Assembly: GCF_015477835.1 (NCBI RefSeq)
Contig: NZ_JADLQN010000002.1
Coordinates: 372,001-436,000, forward strand
Direction: 5' to 3'
DNA from: Nocardia higoensis
GTDB lineage: Bacteria; Actinomycetota; Actinomycetes; Mycobacteriales; Mycobacteriaceae
DNA length: 64,000 bases
The position numbers and the translations under genes are program-made. Positions 46,301 to 54,076 of the stretch are shown here, piece after piece. Each line of letters opens with the position of its first letter. Within the stretch, counting starts at the first letter, position 1. Below the pieces are notes generated by a model. The model had not been told where the DNA came from. It worked only from the letters and a program-made list of their open reading frames with translations, and searched no databases.

Positions 46301-49300
46301 CACCAGCAACGGTGTTCTGTTCACCTATGTGGCGGCCCCGGTCGTGGCCGGTCTGGATCCGGCTGAGGGCCCGGAGACCGGTGGGACTCCGGTGAGCATC
46401 ACCGGTACGGGGTTCACCGGGGCCTCAGCGGTGTCCTTCGGTGCGACTCCGGCGACGTCGTTCACGGTCGTCTCGGACACTCAGATCACGGCGATCGCTC
46501 CGGCGGGGACCGGTGTTCAGCAGGTGACGGTGACGACCGTCGGCGGTACCAGCAGTGGGGTCTCCTACACCTACGTTGTGGTTCCGTCGATCACCGATAT
46601 CAGCCCTGAGGAAGGCCCCGCGACCGGCGGCACCGTGGTGACCATCAGCGGTTCCGGTTTCACCGGTGCCTCGGTGGTGGCCTTCGGTGCGACTCCGGCG
46701 ACCTCGTTCACCGTCGTCTCGGATACCCAGATCACGGCGGTCGCTCCGGCGGGGACCGGTGTGGAGTCGGTGACGGTGACGACTGTCGGTGGCACCAGCA
46801 ACGGTGTCCCGTTCACCTACGTCCTCGCTCCGGTCGTGGCCGGTCTGGATCCACTCTCGGGTCCGGAGACCGGTGGGACCGTGGTGACTCTGACCGGTAC
46901 GGGGTTCACCGGCGCTTCCGCGGTGTCCTTCGGTGCGACGCCCGCGACGTCGTTCACCGTCGTGTCCGATACCCAGATCACGGCGGTCGCTCCGGCGGGG
47001 ACCGGGATCGCCCAGGTGACGGTGACGACCGTGGGTGGCACCAGCGGCGGTGTTCCGTTCACCTATGTGGCGGCTCCGGTGGTGGCCGGTCTGGATCCGG
47101 TCTCGGGTCCGGAGACCGGTGGCACTCCGGTCACCATCACCGGTACGGGTTTCACCGGGGCCACGGCGGTGTCCTTCGGTGCGACTCCGGCGACCTCGTT
47201 CATCGTCGTGTCCGACACGCAGATCACGGCGGTCGCTCCGGCGGGGACCGGGATCGCCCAGGTGACGGTGACGACCGTGGGTGGCACCAGCGGCGGTGTT
47301 CCGTTCACCTATGTGGCGGCTCCGGTGGTGGCCGGTCTGGATCCGGTCTCGGGTCCGGAGACCGGTGGCACTCCGGTCACCATCACCGGTACGGGTTTCA
47401 CTGATGCCTCGGCGGTGTTGTTCGGTGCGACTCCCGCGACGTCGTTCACCGTCGTCTCGGACACCCAGATCACCGCGACGACTCCGGCGGGGACCGGGGT
47501 GGAGCCGGTGACGGTCACGACCGTCGGCGGAGTCAGCAACGATGTTCCGTTCACGTATGTGGCGGCTCCGGTCGTGGTCGGTCTGGATCCGGTCTCGGGT
47601 CCGGAAACCGGTGGGACCGTGGTGACTCTCACCGGTACGGGGTTCACCGGCGCCTCGGCGGTGTCCTTCGGTGCGACGCCCGCGACGTCGTTCACCGTCG
47701 TGTCCGATACCCAGATCACGGCGGTCGCTCCGGCGGGGACCGGGATCGCCCAGGTGACGGTGACGACCGTGGGTGGCACCAGCAGCGGTGTTCCGTTCAC
47801 CTATGTGGCGGCCCCGGTGCTGGCTTCGCTCGATCCGACCGCGGGTCCGGAGACCGGTGGGACCGTGGTGACTCTCACCGGCACGGGGTTCACCGGGGCC
47901 TCGGCGGTGTCCTTCGGCGCCACTCCGGCGACGTCGTTCACCGTGGTCTCCGATACCCAGATCACGGCGGTCGCTCCGGCGGGGACCGGGGTGGAGCTGG
48001 TGACGGTCACGACCGTCGGCGGAGTCAGCAGCGGTGTTCCGTTCACGTATGTGGCGGCTCCGGTCGTGGTCGGTCTGGATCCGGTCTCGGGTCCGGAAAC
48101 CGGTGGGACCGTGGTGACTCTCACCGGCACGGGGTTCACCGGGGCCTCGGCGGTGTCCTTCGGCGCCACTCCGGCGACATCGTTCACCGTCGTGTCCGAC
48201 ACCCAGATCACCGCGACCGCTCCGGCGGGGACCGGAGTGGAGCTGGTGACGGTGACGACGGTGGGTGGTGTCAGCACCGGTTCGCCGTTCGCCTATGTGG
48301 CGGCTCCGGTGGTCGCCTCGCTCGATCCGACCGCGGGTCCGGAAACCGGCGGCACTGTGGTGACCATCACCGGCACGGGTCTGTCGGGGGCCACAGCGGT
48401 CTCCTTCGGTGCGACCCCGGCGACGTCGTTCATCGTCGTCTCCGACACGCAGATCACCGCGATCGCGCCGGCGGGCACCGGTGTCCAGCTGGTGACGGTG
48501 ACGACCGTCGGCGGTACCAGCAGTGGGGTCTCCTACACCTACGTGGCGGTTCCCTCGGTCAGCGGTATCAGCCCTGAGGAAGGCCCCACCGTCGGCGGCA
48601 CCGTGGTGACCATCACCGGCACGGGTTTCACCGGCGCCTCGGCGGTGTCCTTCGGTGCGACTCCGGCGACGTCGTTCACCGTCGTGTCCGATACCCAGAT
48701 CACGGCGGTCGCTCCGGCGGGGACCGGGGTGGAGCTGGTGACGGTGACGACCATCGGCGGCACCAGCAGCGGTGTTCCGTTCACCTATGTGGCGGCCCCG
48801 GTGCTGGCTTCGCTCGATCCGACCGCGGGTCCGGAGACCGGTGGGACCGTGGTGACTCTCACGGGCGCTGGTTTCACCGGGGCCTCGGCAGTGTCCTTCG
48901 GTGCGACTCCGGCGACCTCGTTCACGGTCGTCTCCGACTCCGAGATCACGGCGACCGCTCCGGCGGGCACCGGGGTGGAGCTGGTGACGATCACGACGGT
49001 GGGTGGTGTCAGCACCGGTCTGCCGTTCGCCTATGTGGCGGCTCCATTCGTGGCTGGTCTGGATCCGGCGGAGGGCCCGGAGACCGGCGGGACCGTGGTG
49101 ACCATCACCGGTATCGGTTTCGCGGGGGCGACCGAGGTCTCCTTCGGTGCGACTCCGGCGACGTCGTTCACCGTCGTCTCCGACACGCAGATCACCGCGG
49201 CCGCTCCGGCGGGCACCGGGGTGGAGCCGGTGACGGTGACGACCGTCGGCGGTGTCAGCAACGGTTCCCCGTTCACCTATGTGGCGGCTCCGTTCGTGGC

Positions 49301-50780
49301 TGGTCTGGATCCGGCGGAGGGCCCGGAAACCGGCGGGACCGTGGTGACCATCACCGGGACAGGTTTCACCGGCGCGACCGCTGTCGGTTTCGATACCACC
49401 CCGGCGACCTCGTTCACGGTCGTCTCGGACACCGAGATCACGGCGGTCGCTCCGGCGGGCACCGGTGTCGAGCTGGTGACGGTGACGACGGTGGGTGGCA
49501 TCAGCAGCGGTGTTCCGTTCACGTATGTGGCGGCCCCGGTGCTGGCTTCGCTCGATCCGACCGCGGGTCCGGAGACCGGTGGGACCGTGGTGACTCTCAC
49601 GGGCGCTGGTTTCACCGAGGCCTCTGCGGTGTCCTTCGGTGCGACTCCGGCGGCGTCGTTCACGGTCGTCTCCGACTCCGAGGTCACCGCGGTCGCTCCG
49701 GCGGGGACCGGGGTGGAGTCGGTGACGGTGACGACGGTGGGTGGTGTCAGCACCGGTCTGCCGTTCACCTACGTGGCGGCTCCGGTCGTGGCTGCTCTGG
49801 ATCCGGCTGAGGGCCCGGAAACCGGCGGGACCGTGGTGACCATCACCGGGACAGGATTCACCGGCGCCGGTGCGGTCACCTTCGGTGCGACTCCGGCGAC
49901 CTTGTTCACGGTCGTGTCCGACTCCGAGATCACTGCGGTCGCTCCGGCGGGGACCGGGGTGGAGCTGGTGACGGTGACGACGGTGGGTGGTGTCAGCACC
50001 GGTTCGCCGTTCACCTACGTGGCGGCCCCGGTGCTGACTTCGCTCGATCCGACAGCAGGCGCGGCGGCGGGCGGGACCACGGTGACTCTCACCGGCACCG
50101 GTTTCACCGGGGCCACGGCGGTGTCCTTCGGTGCGACTCCGGCGACGTCGTTCACCGTCGTCTCCGACTCCGAGATCACCGCGGTCGCTCCGGCGGGGAC
50201 CGGTGTGGAGCCGGTGACGGTGACGACCGTCGGTGGTGTCAGCACCGGTCTGTCGTTCACCTTCGTGGTGGCTCCACTGCTGGCCGCTCTGGATCCGGTT
50301 GAGGGTCCGGAGGCGGGTGGCACCACGGTGACTCTCACCGGTACCGGTTTCACCGGGGCCAGTGCGGTCACCTTCGGTGCGACTCCGGCGACCTCGTTCA
50401 CGGTCGTCTCGGACACCCAGATCACCGCGACCGCTCCGGCGGGCACCGGGATCGAGCAGGTCGTGGTCACGACTGCCGGCGGCGCGAGCAACGGGCTGCC
50501 GTATGTCTACATCGCCCTGCCCACGATCGGCAGCCTGAGCCCCATCGCAGGCTCGACGATCGGAGGGGACTCGGTGACCATCATCGGCACCGGTCTGTCC
50601 ACCACCCAGTCGGTCACCTTCGATGGTGTGATCGCGCCGTTCGCCGTCGTCTCCGATCTCCAGATCACGGCGACGACTCCGGCGGGAGTCGCGGGCCCGG
50701 CAGACGTGGTCGTCACCACCACCGGTGGTAGCGCCACCGCGGCCGGTGCCTTCACCTACGTCGAGGTACCCGAGATCTGA
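43383..50780 (+). CDS. Giant protein of about 30 tandem IPT/TIG domains (2465 residues)
   Basis: Starts at ATG 43383 behind AAAGGAG. From end to end it consists of about 30 IPT/TIG domains, 81-82 residues each, with consensus GPETGGTVVTLTGTGFTGAS, FGATPATSFTVVSDTQITA and VTVTTVGG, ending FTYVAAPV, and almost no linker. The first four and the last two domains diverge; the central ones are close to identical, also at the DNA level (246-bp periodicity). Five domains have a proline-type junction (VPSI or VPSV, then SPEEGP) at 43.6, 44.4, 46.6, 48.5 and 50.5 kb. The last domain is a cap shared with the three-domain neighbour. No signal peptide, membrane helix, LPXTG or catalytic domain is visible; Cys is absent or nearly so. 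A long rigid rod or binding array is the natural reading; localisation is unknown. Confidence 0.88.
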   Translation: MAPALTSLAPTSGPAAGLNSVTLTGTGFVNVAAVRFGTTAAAFTVQSSTQIIATAPAGSGTVQVTVTAIPGGTSNGLPYTYIPVPSLSGISPDRGPTTGGTTVTLTGTGLTGATAVTFGATPATSFTVVSDTQITATAPPGSGAVQVTVTTAGGVSNGVSYAYLLLPVITSVDPPAGPAAGGNTVTLTGAGFVNVTAVRFGTTAAAFDVDSSNQITVIAPPGSGTVQVTVTTLFGVSNSVSYTYVVAPVLTALDPTAGPEAGGNAVVLTGTGLAGATAVTFGATPATSFTVVSDTQIIAIAPAGTGVQQVTVTTVGGTSDGLPYTYAVVPSISAVEPDEGPIGGGTSVVLTGNGFTGATAVSFGGTPATSFTVVSDTQITATAPAGTGTVSVTVTTPGGTSNGVLFTYVPAPVLADLDPVSGPETGGTVVTLTGTGFTGATAVDFGATPATSFTVVSDTEITAIAPAGTGVESVTVTTVGGTSNGVLFTYVPAPVLADLDPASGPETGGTVVSITGTGFTGASAVSFGGTPATSFTVVSDTQIIATAPAGTGVEQVTVTTVGGTSNGVPFTYVAAPVLIDLDPASGPETGGTVVTLTGTGFTGATAVDFGTTPATSFIALSDTQIIATAPPGTGTVQVTVTTIGGTSNSEPFTYVVAPVLAGLDPLSGPETGGTVVTLTGTGFTDASAVSFGATPATSFTVVSDTEITAIAPAGTGVEQVTVTTVGGTSNGVLFTYVAAPVLADLDPASGPETGGTVVSITGTGFTGASAVSFGGTPATSFTVVSDTQIIATAPAGTGVEQVTVTTIGGTSNGEPFTYVAAPVLTTLDPASGPETGGTLVTLTGTGFTGVTEVSFGGTPATSFTALSDTQIIATTPAGTGTVQVTVTTVGGTSNSEPFTYVVAPVLAGLDPLSGPETGGTVVTLTGTGFTDASAVSFGATPATSFTVVSDTEITAIAPAGTGVESVTVTTVGGTSNGVLFTYVAAPVVAGLDPAEGPETGGTPVSITGTGFTGASAVSFGATPATSFTVVSDTQITAIAPAGTGVQQVTVTTVGGTSSGVSYTYVVVPSITDISPEEGPATGGTVVTISGSGFTGASVVAFGATPATSFTVVSDTQITAVAPAGTGVESVTVTTVGGTSNGVPFTYVLAPVVAGLDPLSGPETGGTVVTLTGTGFTGASAVSFGATPATSFTVVSDTQITAVAPAGTGIAQVTVTTVGGTSGGVPFTYVAAPVVAGLDPVSGPETGGTPVTITGTGFTGATAVSFGATPATSFIVVSDTQITAVAPAGTGIAQVTVTTVGGTSGGVPFTYVAAPVVAGLDPVSGPETGGTPVTITGTGFTDASAVLFGATPATSFTVVSDTQITATTPAGTGVEPVTVTTVGGVSNDVPFTYVAAPVVVGLDPVSGPETGGTVVTLTGTGFTGASAVSFGATPATSFTVVSDTQITAVAPAGTGIAQVTVTTVGGTSSGVPFTYVAAPVLASLDPTAGPETGGTVVTLTGTGFTGASAVSFGATPATSFTVVSDTQITAVAPAGTGVELVTVTTVGGVSSGVPFTYVAAPVVVGLDPVSGPETGGTVVTLTGTGFTGASAVSFGATPATSFTVVSDTQITATAPAGTGVELVTVTTVGGVSTGSPFAYVAAPVVASLDPTAGPETGGTVVTITGTGLSGATAVSFGATPATSFIVVSDTQITAIAPAGTGVQLVTVTTVGGTSSGVSYTYVAVPSVSGISPEEGPTVGGTVVTITGTGFTGASAVSFGATPATSFTVVSDTQITAVAPAGTGVELVTVTTIGGTSSGVPFTYVAAPVLASLDPTAGPETGGTVVTLTGAGFTGASAVSFGATPATSFTVVSDSEITATAPAGTGVELVTITTVGGVSTGLPFAYVAAPFVAGLDPAEGPETGGTVVTITGIGFAGATEVSFGATPATSFTVVSDTQITAAAPAGTGVEPVTVTTVGGVSNGSPFTYVAAPFVAGLDPAEGPETGGTVVTITGTGFTGATAVGFDTTPATSFTVVSDTEITAVAPAGTGVELVTVTTVGGISSGVPFTYVAAPVLASLDPTAGPETGGTVVTLTGAGFTEASAVSFGATPAASFTVVSDSEVTAVAPAGTGVESVTVTTVGGVSTGLPFTYVAAPVVAALDPAEGPETGGTVVTITGTGFTGAGAVTFGATPATLFTVVSDSEITAVAPAGTGVELVTVTTVGGVSTGSPFTYVAAPVLTSLDPTAGAAAGGTTVTLTGTGFTGATAVSFGATPATSFTVVSDSEITAVAPAGTGVEPVTVTTVGGVSTGLSFTFVVAPLLAALDPVEGPEAGGTTVTLTGTGFTGASAVTFGATPATSFTVVSDTQITATAPAGTGIEQVVVTTAGGASNGLPYVYIALPTIGSLSPIAGSTIGGDSVTIIGTGLSTTQSVTFDGVIAPFAVVSDLQITATTPAGVAGPADVVVTTTGGSATAAGAFTYVEVPEI
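43622..50506 (+). repeat. Tandem 246-bp coding repeat array
   Basis: Twenty-eight units, almost all exactly 246 bp (82 codons; a few shorter by one to two codons), run head to tail within the giant IPT gene. Adjacent units at 47063 and 47309 are nearly identical. A block of three units (about 44849-45586) is followed by a diverged copy of the same three (45587-46324), a 738-bp tandem duplication. Junction-variant units recur after 9, 8 and 8 units (44357, 46571, 48539, 50507). Confidence 0.9.
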
Positions 50781-50795
50781 TCGGCGGCAGAACAC

Positions 50796-50840
50796 GGCCG
50801 GCCGGGGCGACGCCGAATTCGTCGCCCCGGTCGGCCTTCT
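50796..50840 (+). terminator. Terminator of the IPT genes
   Basis: A 16-bp stem with one G-T pair (50796-50811 with 50821-50836; inner arms CCGGGGCGAC and GTCGCCCCGG), 9-nt loop, followed by TTCT. It begins 16 bases past the stop of the giant gene. Confidence 0.8.
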
Positions 50841-50934
50841 CGATCGCGCCTGCCGCCCATTGGACGAAAACGATTCCAGCGTGAATGATTACGGAAGTTC
50901 CGACTTCGGAACCATTTCGAGAGAGAGATATTCG

Positions 50935-51360
50935 ATGGGATTGATGGGTAAGGTCGGTTTCGCCCTCGCGGTGAGCAGCCTTGCGGTGGGGTCGGTGCTG
51001 GGCGCGGGGTCGGCAAACGCTGCGGGCATGTACGCGGCGATCGCATTCAGCGACAACGAATGGGCTTACGGGATCAGTGTGAATGCGGCCTCCTTCGAGG
51101 AGTCGAGGGACATCGCGATCGCCGAGTGCGGCGCCGACGACTGCTCGTTGATGGTGGCCTGGGCCAACGGCTGCGGTGCGCTGGTCGGCAGCAACGACGG
51201 GGTGGCCGCGGCGTCCGGTCCGAACCGCGCCGAGGCCGAACGTGCCGCCTTCCAGCGCCTCGCGGAGATCACTCCGACAGCGCATCTGGCCAACGTCGGC
51301 TCCGCGAGCCTGAGCGGCGCGGAAGTCATCGACGTCATCTGCACGGCCAACGCCCGCTGA
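50935..51360 (+). CDS. Secreted DUF4189 protein
   Basis: The 141-residue product starts at ATG 50935 (MGLMGKVGFALAVSSLAVGS), with a Sec signal peptide and an ANA cleavage site near residue 25. The mature part (MYAAIAFSDNEWAYGISVNA, ECGADDCSLMVAWANGCGAL) has the two-cysteine-pair pattern of DUF4189, with C in CGADDC, NGC and a final VICTAN. Mycobacterial members (Rv1269c-like) are secreted small proteins of unclear role. It follows the IPT terminator and has its own terminator at 51377. Longer in-frame starts overlap the giant gene and are unlikely. Confidence 0.82.
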   Translation: MGLMGKVGFALAVSSLAVGSVLGAGSANAAGMYAAIAFSDNEWAYGISVNAASFEESRDIAIAECGADDCSLMVAWANGCGALVGSNDGVAAASGPNRAEAERAAFQRLAEITPTAHLANVGSASLSGAEVIDVICTANAR

Positions 51361-51376
51361 TTCGGCGGCGAGATTC

Positions 51377-51406
51377 CGGGCCGGGTCCTTTCCAGGACCC
51401 GGCCCG
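51377..51406 (+). terminator. Terminator after the DUF4189 gene
   Basis: Perfect 13-bp stem (CGGGCCGGGTCCT at 51377-51389, mirrored at 51394-51406) with loop TTCC, 16 bases past the stop. It is followed by TTGCG, without a real T-run. Confidence 0.75.
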
Positions 51407-51577
51407 TTGCGAATTCCCGCTCGGTATGCCGGACGGATGCGACTTCTTCCAGAACAACTGCAATTTCCGGGCACCGGTTCGGACTCGGCGCCGGCTCGCG
51501 GGCCTCCTGAATTCGAACAGCGTCCGGCGACCCGGTAACCGCGGCCCACTGTCGGTGCGCACTGGCACCATGCGGGT

Positions 51578-52171
51578 GTGGGTGACTATTTCGAACGGAT
51601 CGTCGACGTCGAGGTGAGCTCGGAGGGCGCGCGCGCGTCGGCCGAGCGGATGGTCGACTGGATGGTGTCGCGAGGCATCGTGTCCCGCGAGACCTCACGG
51701 CAGGGGATGTACAGCCTCCAGGTCGACGAAGGTTATGTGCCCGGCCCCGAGTGGGACCGGATCGCTCAGCAGTGGGGCGAGGACTGGATACCGGGTCCGG
51801 TCGCCGTCGTCGTCGGTAGGTACGCCCATCATCCGGGGCAGGGTGGCGCCGCACCGTCGGCCGCGCACTGCCCGCACTGCCGGGCCGTCACCGTCATCAT
51901 CGACTACCCACAGCGGTGGGAAGCCGATCCCATGGTCTGGCAACGCTTCTCGCACGCGATCGAGGCGTGGCAGGACACCGGAACCGGCGCGGCGACCTGC
52001 GCCTCCTGCGCCACGACGAGCCCGATCACCGCCTGGCATTGGGCCGATGATTTCGCCCTCGGCGCCCTCGCCTTCGATTTCTGGGGCTGGCCGCCGCTCA
52101 CCGAGGAGTTCGTCACCGAGTTCGGTGCCCGACTCGGTCATCGCATCGTGCATCACACCGGCAAGTTCTGA
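51578..52171 (+). CDS. Hypothetical protein with two CxxC pairs
   Basis: The 197-residue product starts at GTG 51578. Residues 1-75 are mixed alpha/beta (VDVEVSSEGARASAERMVDW, YVPGPEWDRIAQQWGEDW). CPHC (about 98-101) and CASC (about 141-144) probably form a zinc ribbon split by a WQRFSHAIEAWQDTG helix. The C-terminus is Trp-rich (WHWADDFALGALAFDFWGW) with a final HRIVHHTGKF. I recall similar uncharacterised actinobacterial proteins but no function. Convergent with the hydrolase at 52263; 91 bp lie between. Confidence 0.7.
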   Translation: MGDYFERIVDVEVSSEGARASAERMVDWMVSRGIVSRETSRQGMYSLQVDEGYVPGPEWDRIAQQWGEDWIPGPVAVVVGRYAHHPGQGGAAPSAAHCPHCRAVTVIIDYPQRWEADPMVWQRFSHAIEAWQDTGTGAATCASCATTSPITAWHWADDFALGALAFDFWGWPPLTEEFVTEFGARLGHRIVHHTGKF

Positions 52172-52262
52172 CTCGGAACGGATTCGGTGTCCGCTCATCG
52201 ATCCGCACGCTCGCGTAGCCGGAAGAGCAGGTCGGCCGCCACACCTCCCGCGTGGCCGGGGA

Positions 52263-53129
52263 TCAGTCGATACCCAGCAGAGTTCGAGCGCCCGCTGCGA
52301 AGGCGTCGGGGACTTCGATCTGGGGATAGTGCCCCACGCCGGTCAGTTCGACGACCGGCGCGGCAGGCCGAAGATCGCGCAGACCGTCGAGAACAGCTGT
52401 GGTGGCGACCGGATCCGCTGTGCCCCAGAGGAAGCCGAGCGGCTTGTCCCAGTTCCGCACCGCCCCGTGCCAGCGGTCGGCGTAGGTCACGCGTTCTCGC
52501 AGATACGCGGTCAGCAGGTGCGCGATCCGGTGACCGTTCGCTTCGGCCAGCAGCGCCCATTGCGCGGCCACTTCGTCCGCGGAGATCGGATGTTCGGCCG
52601 AGAACAGCGTGGAGAATTCGCGAGCGAACATGCGGCGGTTCGCCAGCCGCGCCGCGACCGGGCCGAAGGGGCCGCGCAAGATCTTCTGAATCGGTCGCAG
52701 CGTCGCCCGGTCCAGGATCACGCTGCCGTTGCTCAGGATTGCTCGGTCGAGCGCGAACGACAGCGAGCCTTCCAGATCGCGGGCGAACAGTTCGGTCGCG
52801 ACCGAGGTGCCCATGTCGTGCGCCACCACGACCACCGATTCCGTGCCGCTCGCGGCGACTACTTCTTCGACGATGTCGGCTTGCTCGAACAAGCTGTACC
52901 GGTGCGGTCGCGGCTTGTCCGACAAGCCGAAACCGAGAAAGTCCGGTGCGAGCCACGGCCGGCCACCGAGGAGGCCGACGATGTGGCGGTAGTCATAGGA
53001 GCTCGACGGGTATCCGTGCAGAAGCAGCACGGTCGTTCCGTCCCCGGGTTCGTGGCGCAGGAATACCGACCCTGCTCGGCATCGGACCATGTGCCCTCGA
53101 TCGCGCCATTCCCGCACTTCACTCGGCAT
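52263..53129 (-). CDS. Alpha/beta hydrolase, haloalkane dehalogenase/epoxide hydrolase type
   Basis: The 288-residue product starts at ATG 53129 (MPSEVREW); longer in-frame starts run antisense to the gene at 53454. Oxyanion-hole motif LLLHGYPSSSYDY, nucleophile elbow VVAHDMGTS with aspartate as nucleophile rather than serine, a cap domain (about 130-215), acid-bearing WGTADPVA and catalytic histidine in GVGHYPQIE. An Asp nucleophile points to epoxide hydrolase or dehalogenase chemistry; the substrate is unknown. It is cytosolic, without a signal peptide. Confidence 0.85.
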   Translation of the reverse strand: MPSEVREWRDRGHMVRCRAGSVFLRHEPGDGTTVLLLHGYPSSSYDYRHIVGLLGGRPWLAPDFLGFGLSDKPRPHRYSLFEQADIVEEVVAASGTESVVVVAHDMGTSVATELFARDLEGSLSFALDRAILSNGSVILDRATLRPIQKILRGPFGPVAARLANRRMFAREFSTLFSAEHPISADEVAAQWALLAEANGHRIAHLLTAYLRERVTYADRWHGAVRNWDKPLGFLWGTADPVATTAVLDGLRDLRPAAPVVELTGVGHYPQIEVPDAFAAGARTLLGID

Positions 53130-53453
53130 CACCGTACCGAGCTTACGTTTTCCGGCGGGACCCCGAGGCCGGAATGCGATACCGCTCTTATCGGCCTCGG
53201 TGAAACGCTCTCGTGCCGGTCGAAGGATTCGGCGACCGATTTCTCGAACTGTTTCACCTTCCGCGACGGCCGGTGGCAGCTCGTCGAGCAGCCGCAACCG
53301 TCGAATGTTTCGACTCCGCCCTGTGCGGCGGCGGCGCCTGGACTTGATTCGGTGGCGCTGATCGGATAAAACTTGGCCGTTGCAAATCGCAACGTCGAAC
53401 ATCTCGCACGCCAACAGGTTTCGCGTGCGGCGGGGGTCGTGAGGATGGAAATC
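53130..53453. other. 324-bp divergent promoter region
   Basis: Between the divergent hydrolase and secreted-protein genes. An inverted repeat GTTGC (53379-53383), spacer AAATC, GCAAC (53389-53393) lies about 60 bp before the secreted-protein start and may be an operator; just before it ATAAAACTTGG is an AT-rich patch. No gene is seen. Confidence 0.45.
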
Positions 53454-53897
53454 ATGCGCAGGTCTTTCGGAAAATTCGGTCGCAAGGGCATTGTCGCGGT
53501 TTTGCCGCTGGCGGTCGCGGTGACTTTCGCGGGTACGGGAGCAGCTTCTGCCGAGGCTGTGGCCGTCTCCCCGCAGTCGGTCGCCGTCGTGCAGACGGCC
53601 GCGGTCGAGGAGATGCCGGTTGCGGCTACGACGGTGGCGCCCGAGGTCGTGCAGCCCATCGCGGGGGTGGAAGATATCGCCACGGATCCGAATGCTCAGA
53701 ACCACGATCCGATGGCCAATGGCGCTGCGGCCGGTGCGGTGGTCGGTGGCGCATTCGGGGCTGTCGTCTGTGCCGTCACTGTGGTCGGCATTCCGCTCGT
53801 TCCGCTCTGCATTCTGGGACCGGCGCTCCAGGGGGCTCTGGTCGGCTTGATCGTCGGCGCGATCGCCCCGCAGGTCATTCCGCAGGTCCTGCCCTGA
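53454..53897 (+). CDS. Secreted glycine-zipper protein
   Basis: The 147-residue product starts at ATG 53454 (MRRSFGKFGRKGIVAVLPLA); ATG 53445 is three codons earlier. The signal peptide ends near GAASA (about residue 32). An Ala/Val/Pro-rich middle (33-80) precedes DPNAQNHDP and a glycine-zipper-like hydrophobic C-terminus (GAAAGAVVGGAFGAVVCAV, GALVGLIVGAIAP) with two cysteines. The design parallels the secreted protein at 27852 and other short Nocardia secreted proteins; function unknown. It is followed by a perfect hairpin. Confidence 0.7.
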   Translation: MRRSFGKFGRKGIVAVLPLAVAVTFAGTGAASAEAVAVSPQSVAVVQTAAVEEMPVAATTVAPEVVQPIAGVEDIATDPNAQNHDPMANGAAAGAVVGGAFGAVVCAVTVVGIPLVPLCILGPALQGALVGLIVGAIAPQVIPQVLP

Positions 53898-53916
53898 TTT
53901 TCTTCGGGTGAACGAT

Positions 53917-53962
53917 GCGCGGTTTCCGGTCGCCGGCCGAGTTCGGATACCGGAAACCGCGC
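53917..53962. terminator. Bidirectional hairpin between convergent genes
   Basis: Perfect 14-bp arms GCGCGGTTTCCGGT (53917-53930) and ACCGGAAACCGCGC (53949-53962) with an 18-nt loop, between the secreted-protein stop (53897) and the condensation/GNAT gene stop (54077). No T-run. Confidence 0.65.
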
Positions 53963-54076
53963 CGGCGATTCATCGACAGCGGCAACGACTACGGCGTTTC
54001 CGAATTCGGGGCGCCTTTCGAGAGATTTTTCGCGCGTACTCGCCTCTCGGGCCACTGAGCCGGTGCCGGGAATCGG

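Noticed and set aside
43622..50506. CRISPR-like array
   Set aside because: The periodic DNA is coding repeats of 246 bp with no short repeat/spacer structure and no cas genes.
46425..50795. A 1456-codon open frame on the minus strand across the IPT array, and many 81-codon minus-strand frames spaced 246 bp
   Set aside because: They are shadows of the repeat gene: the same codon pattern is read backwards in every unit, giving Arg/His-rich low-complexity products without ribosome sites or family similarity.
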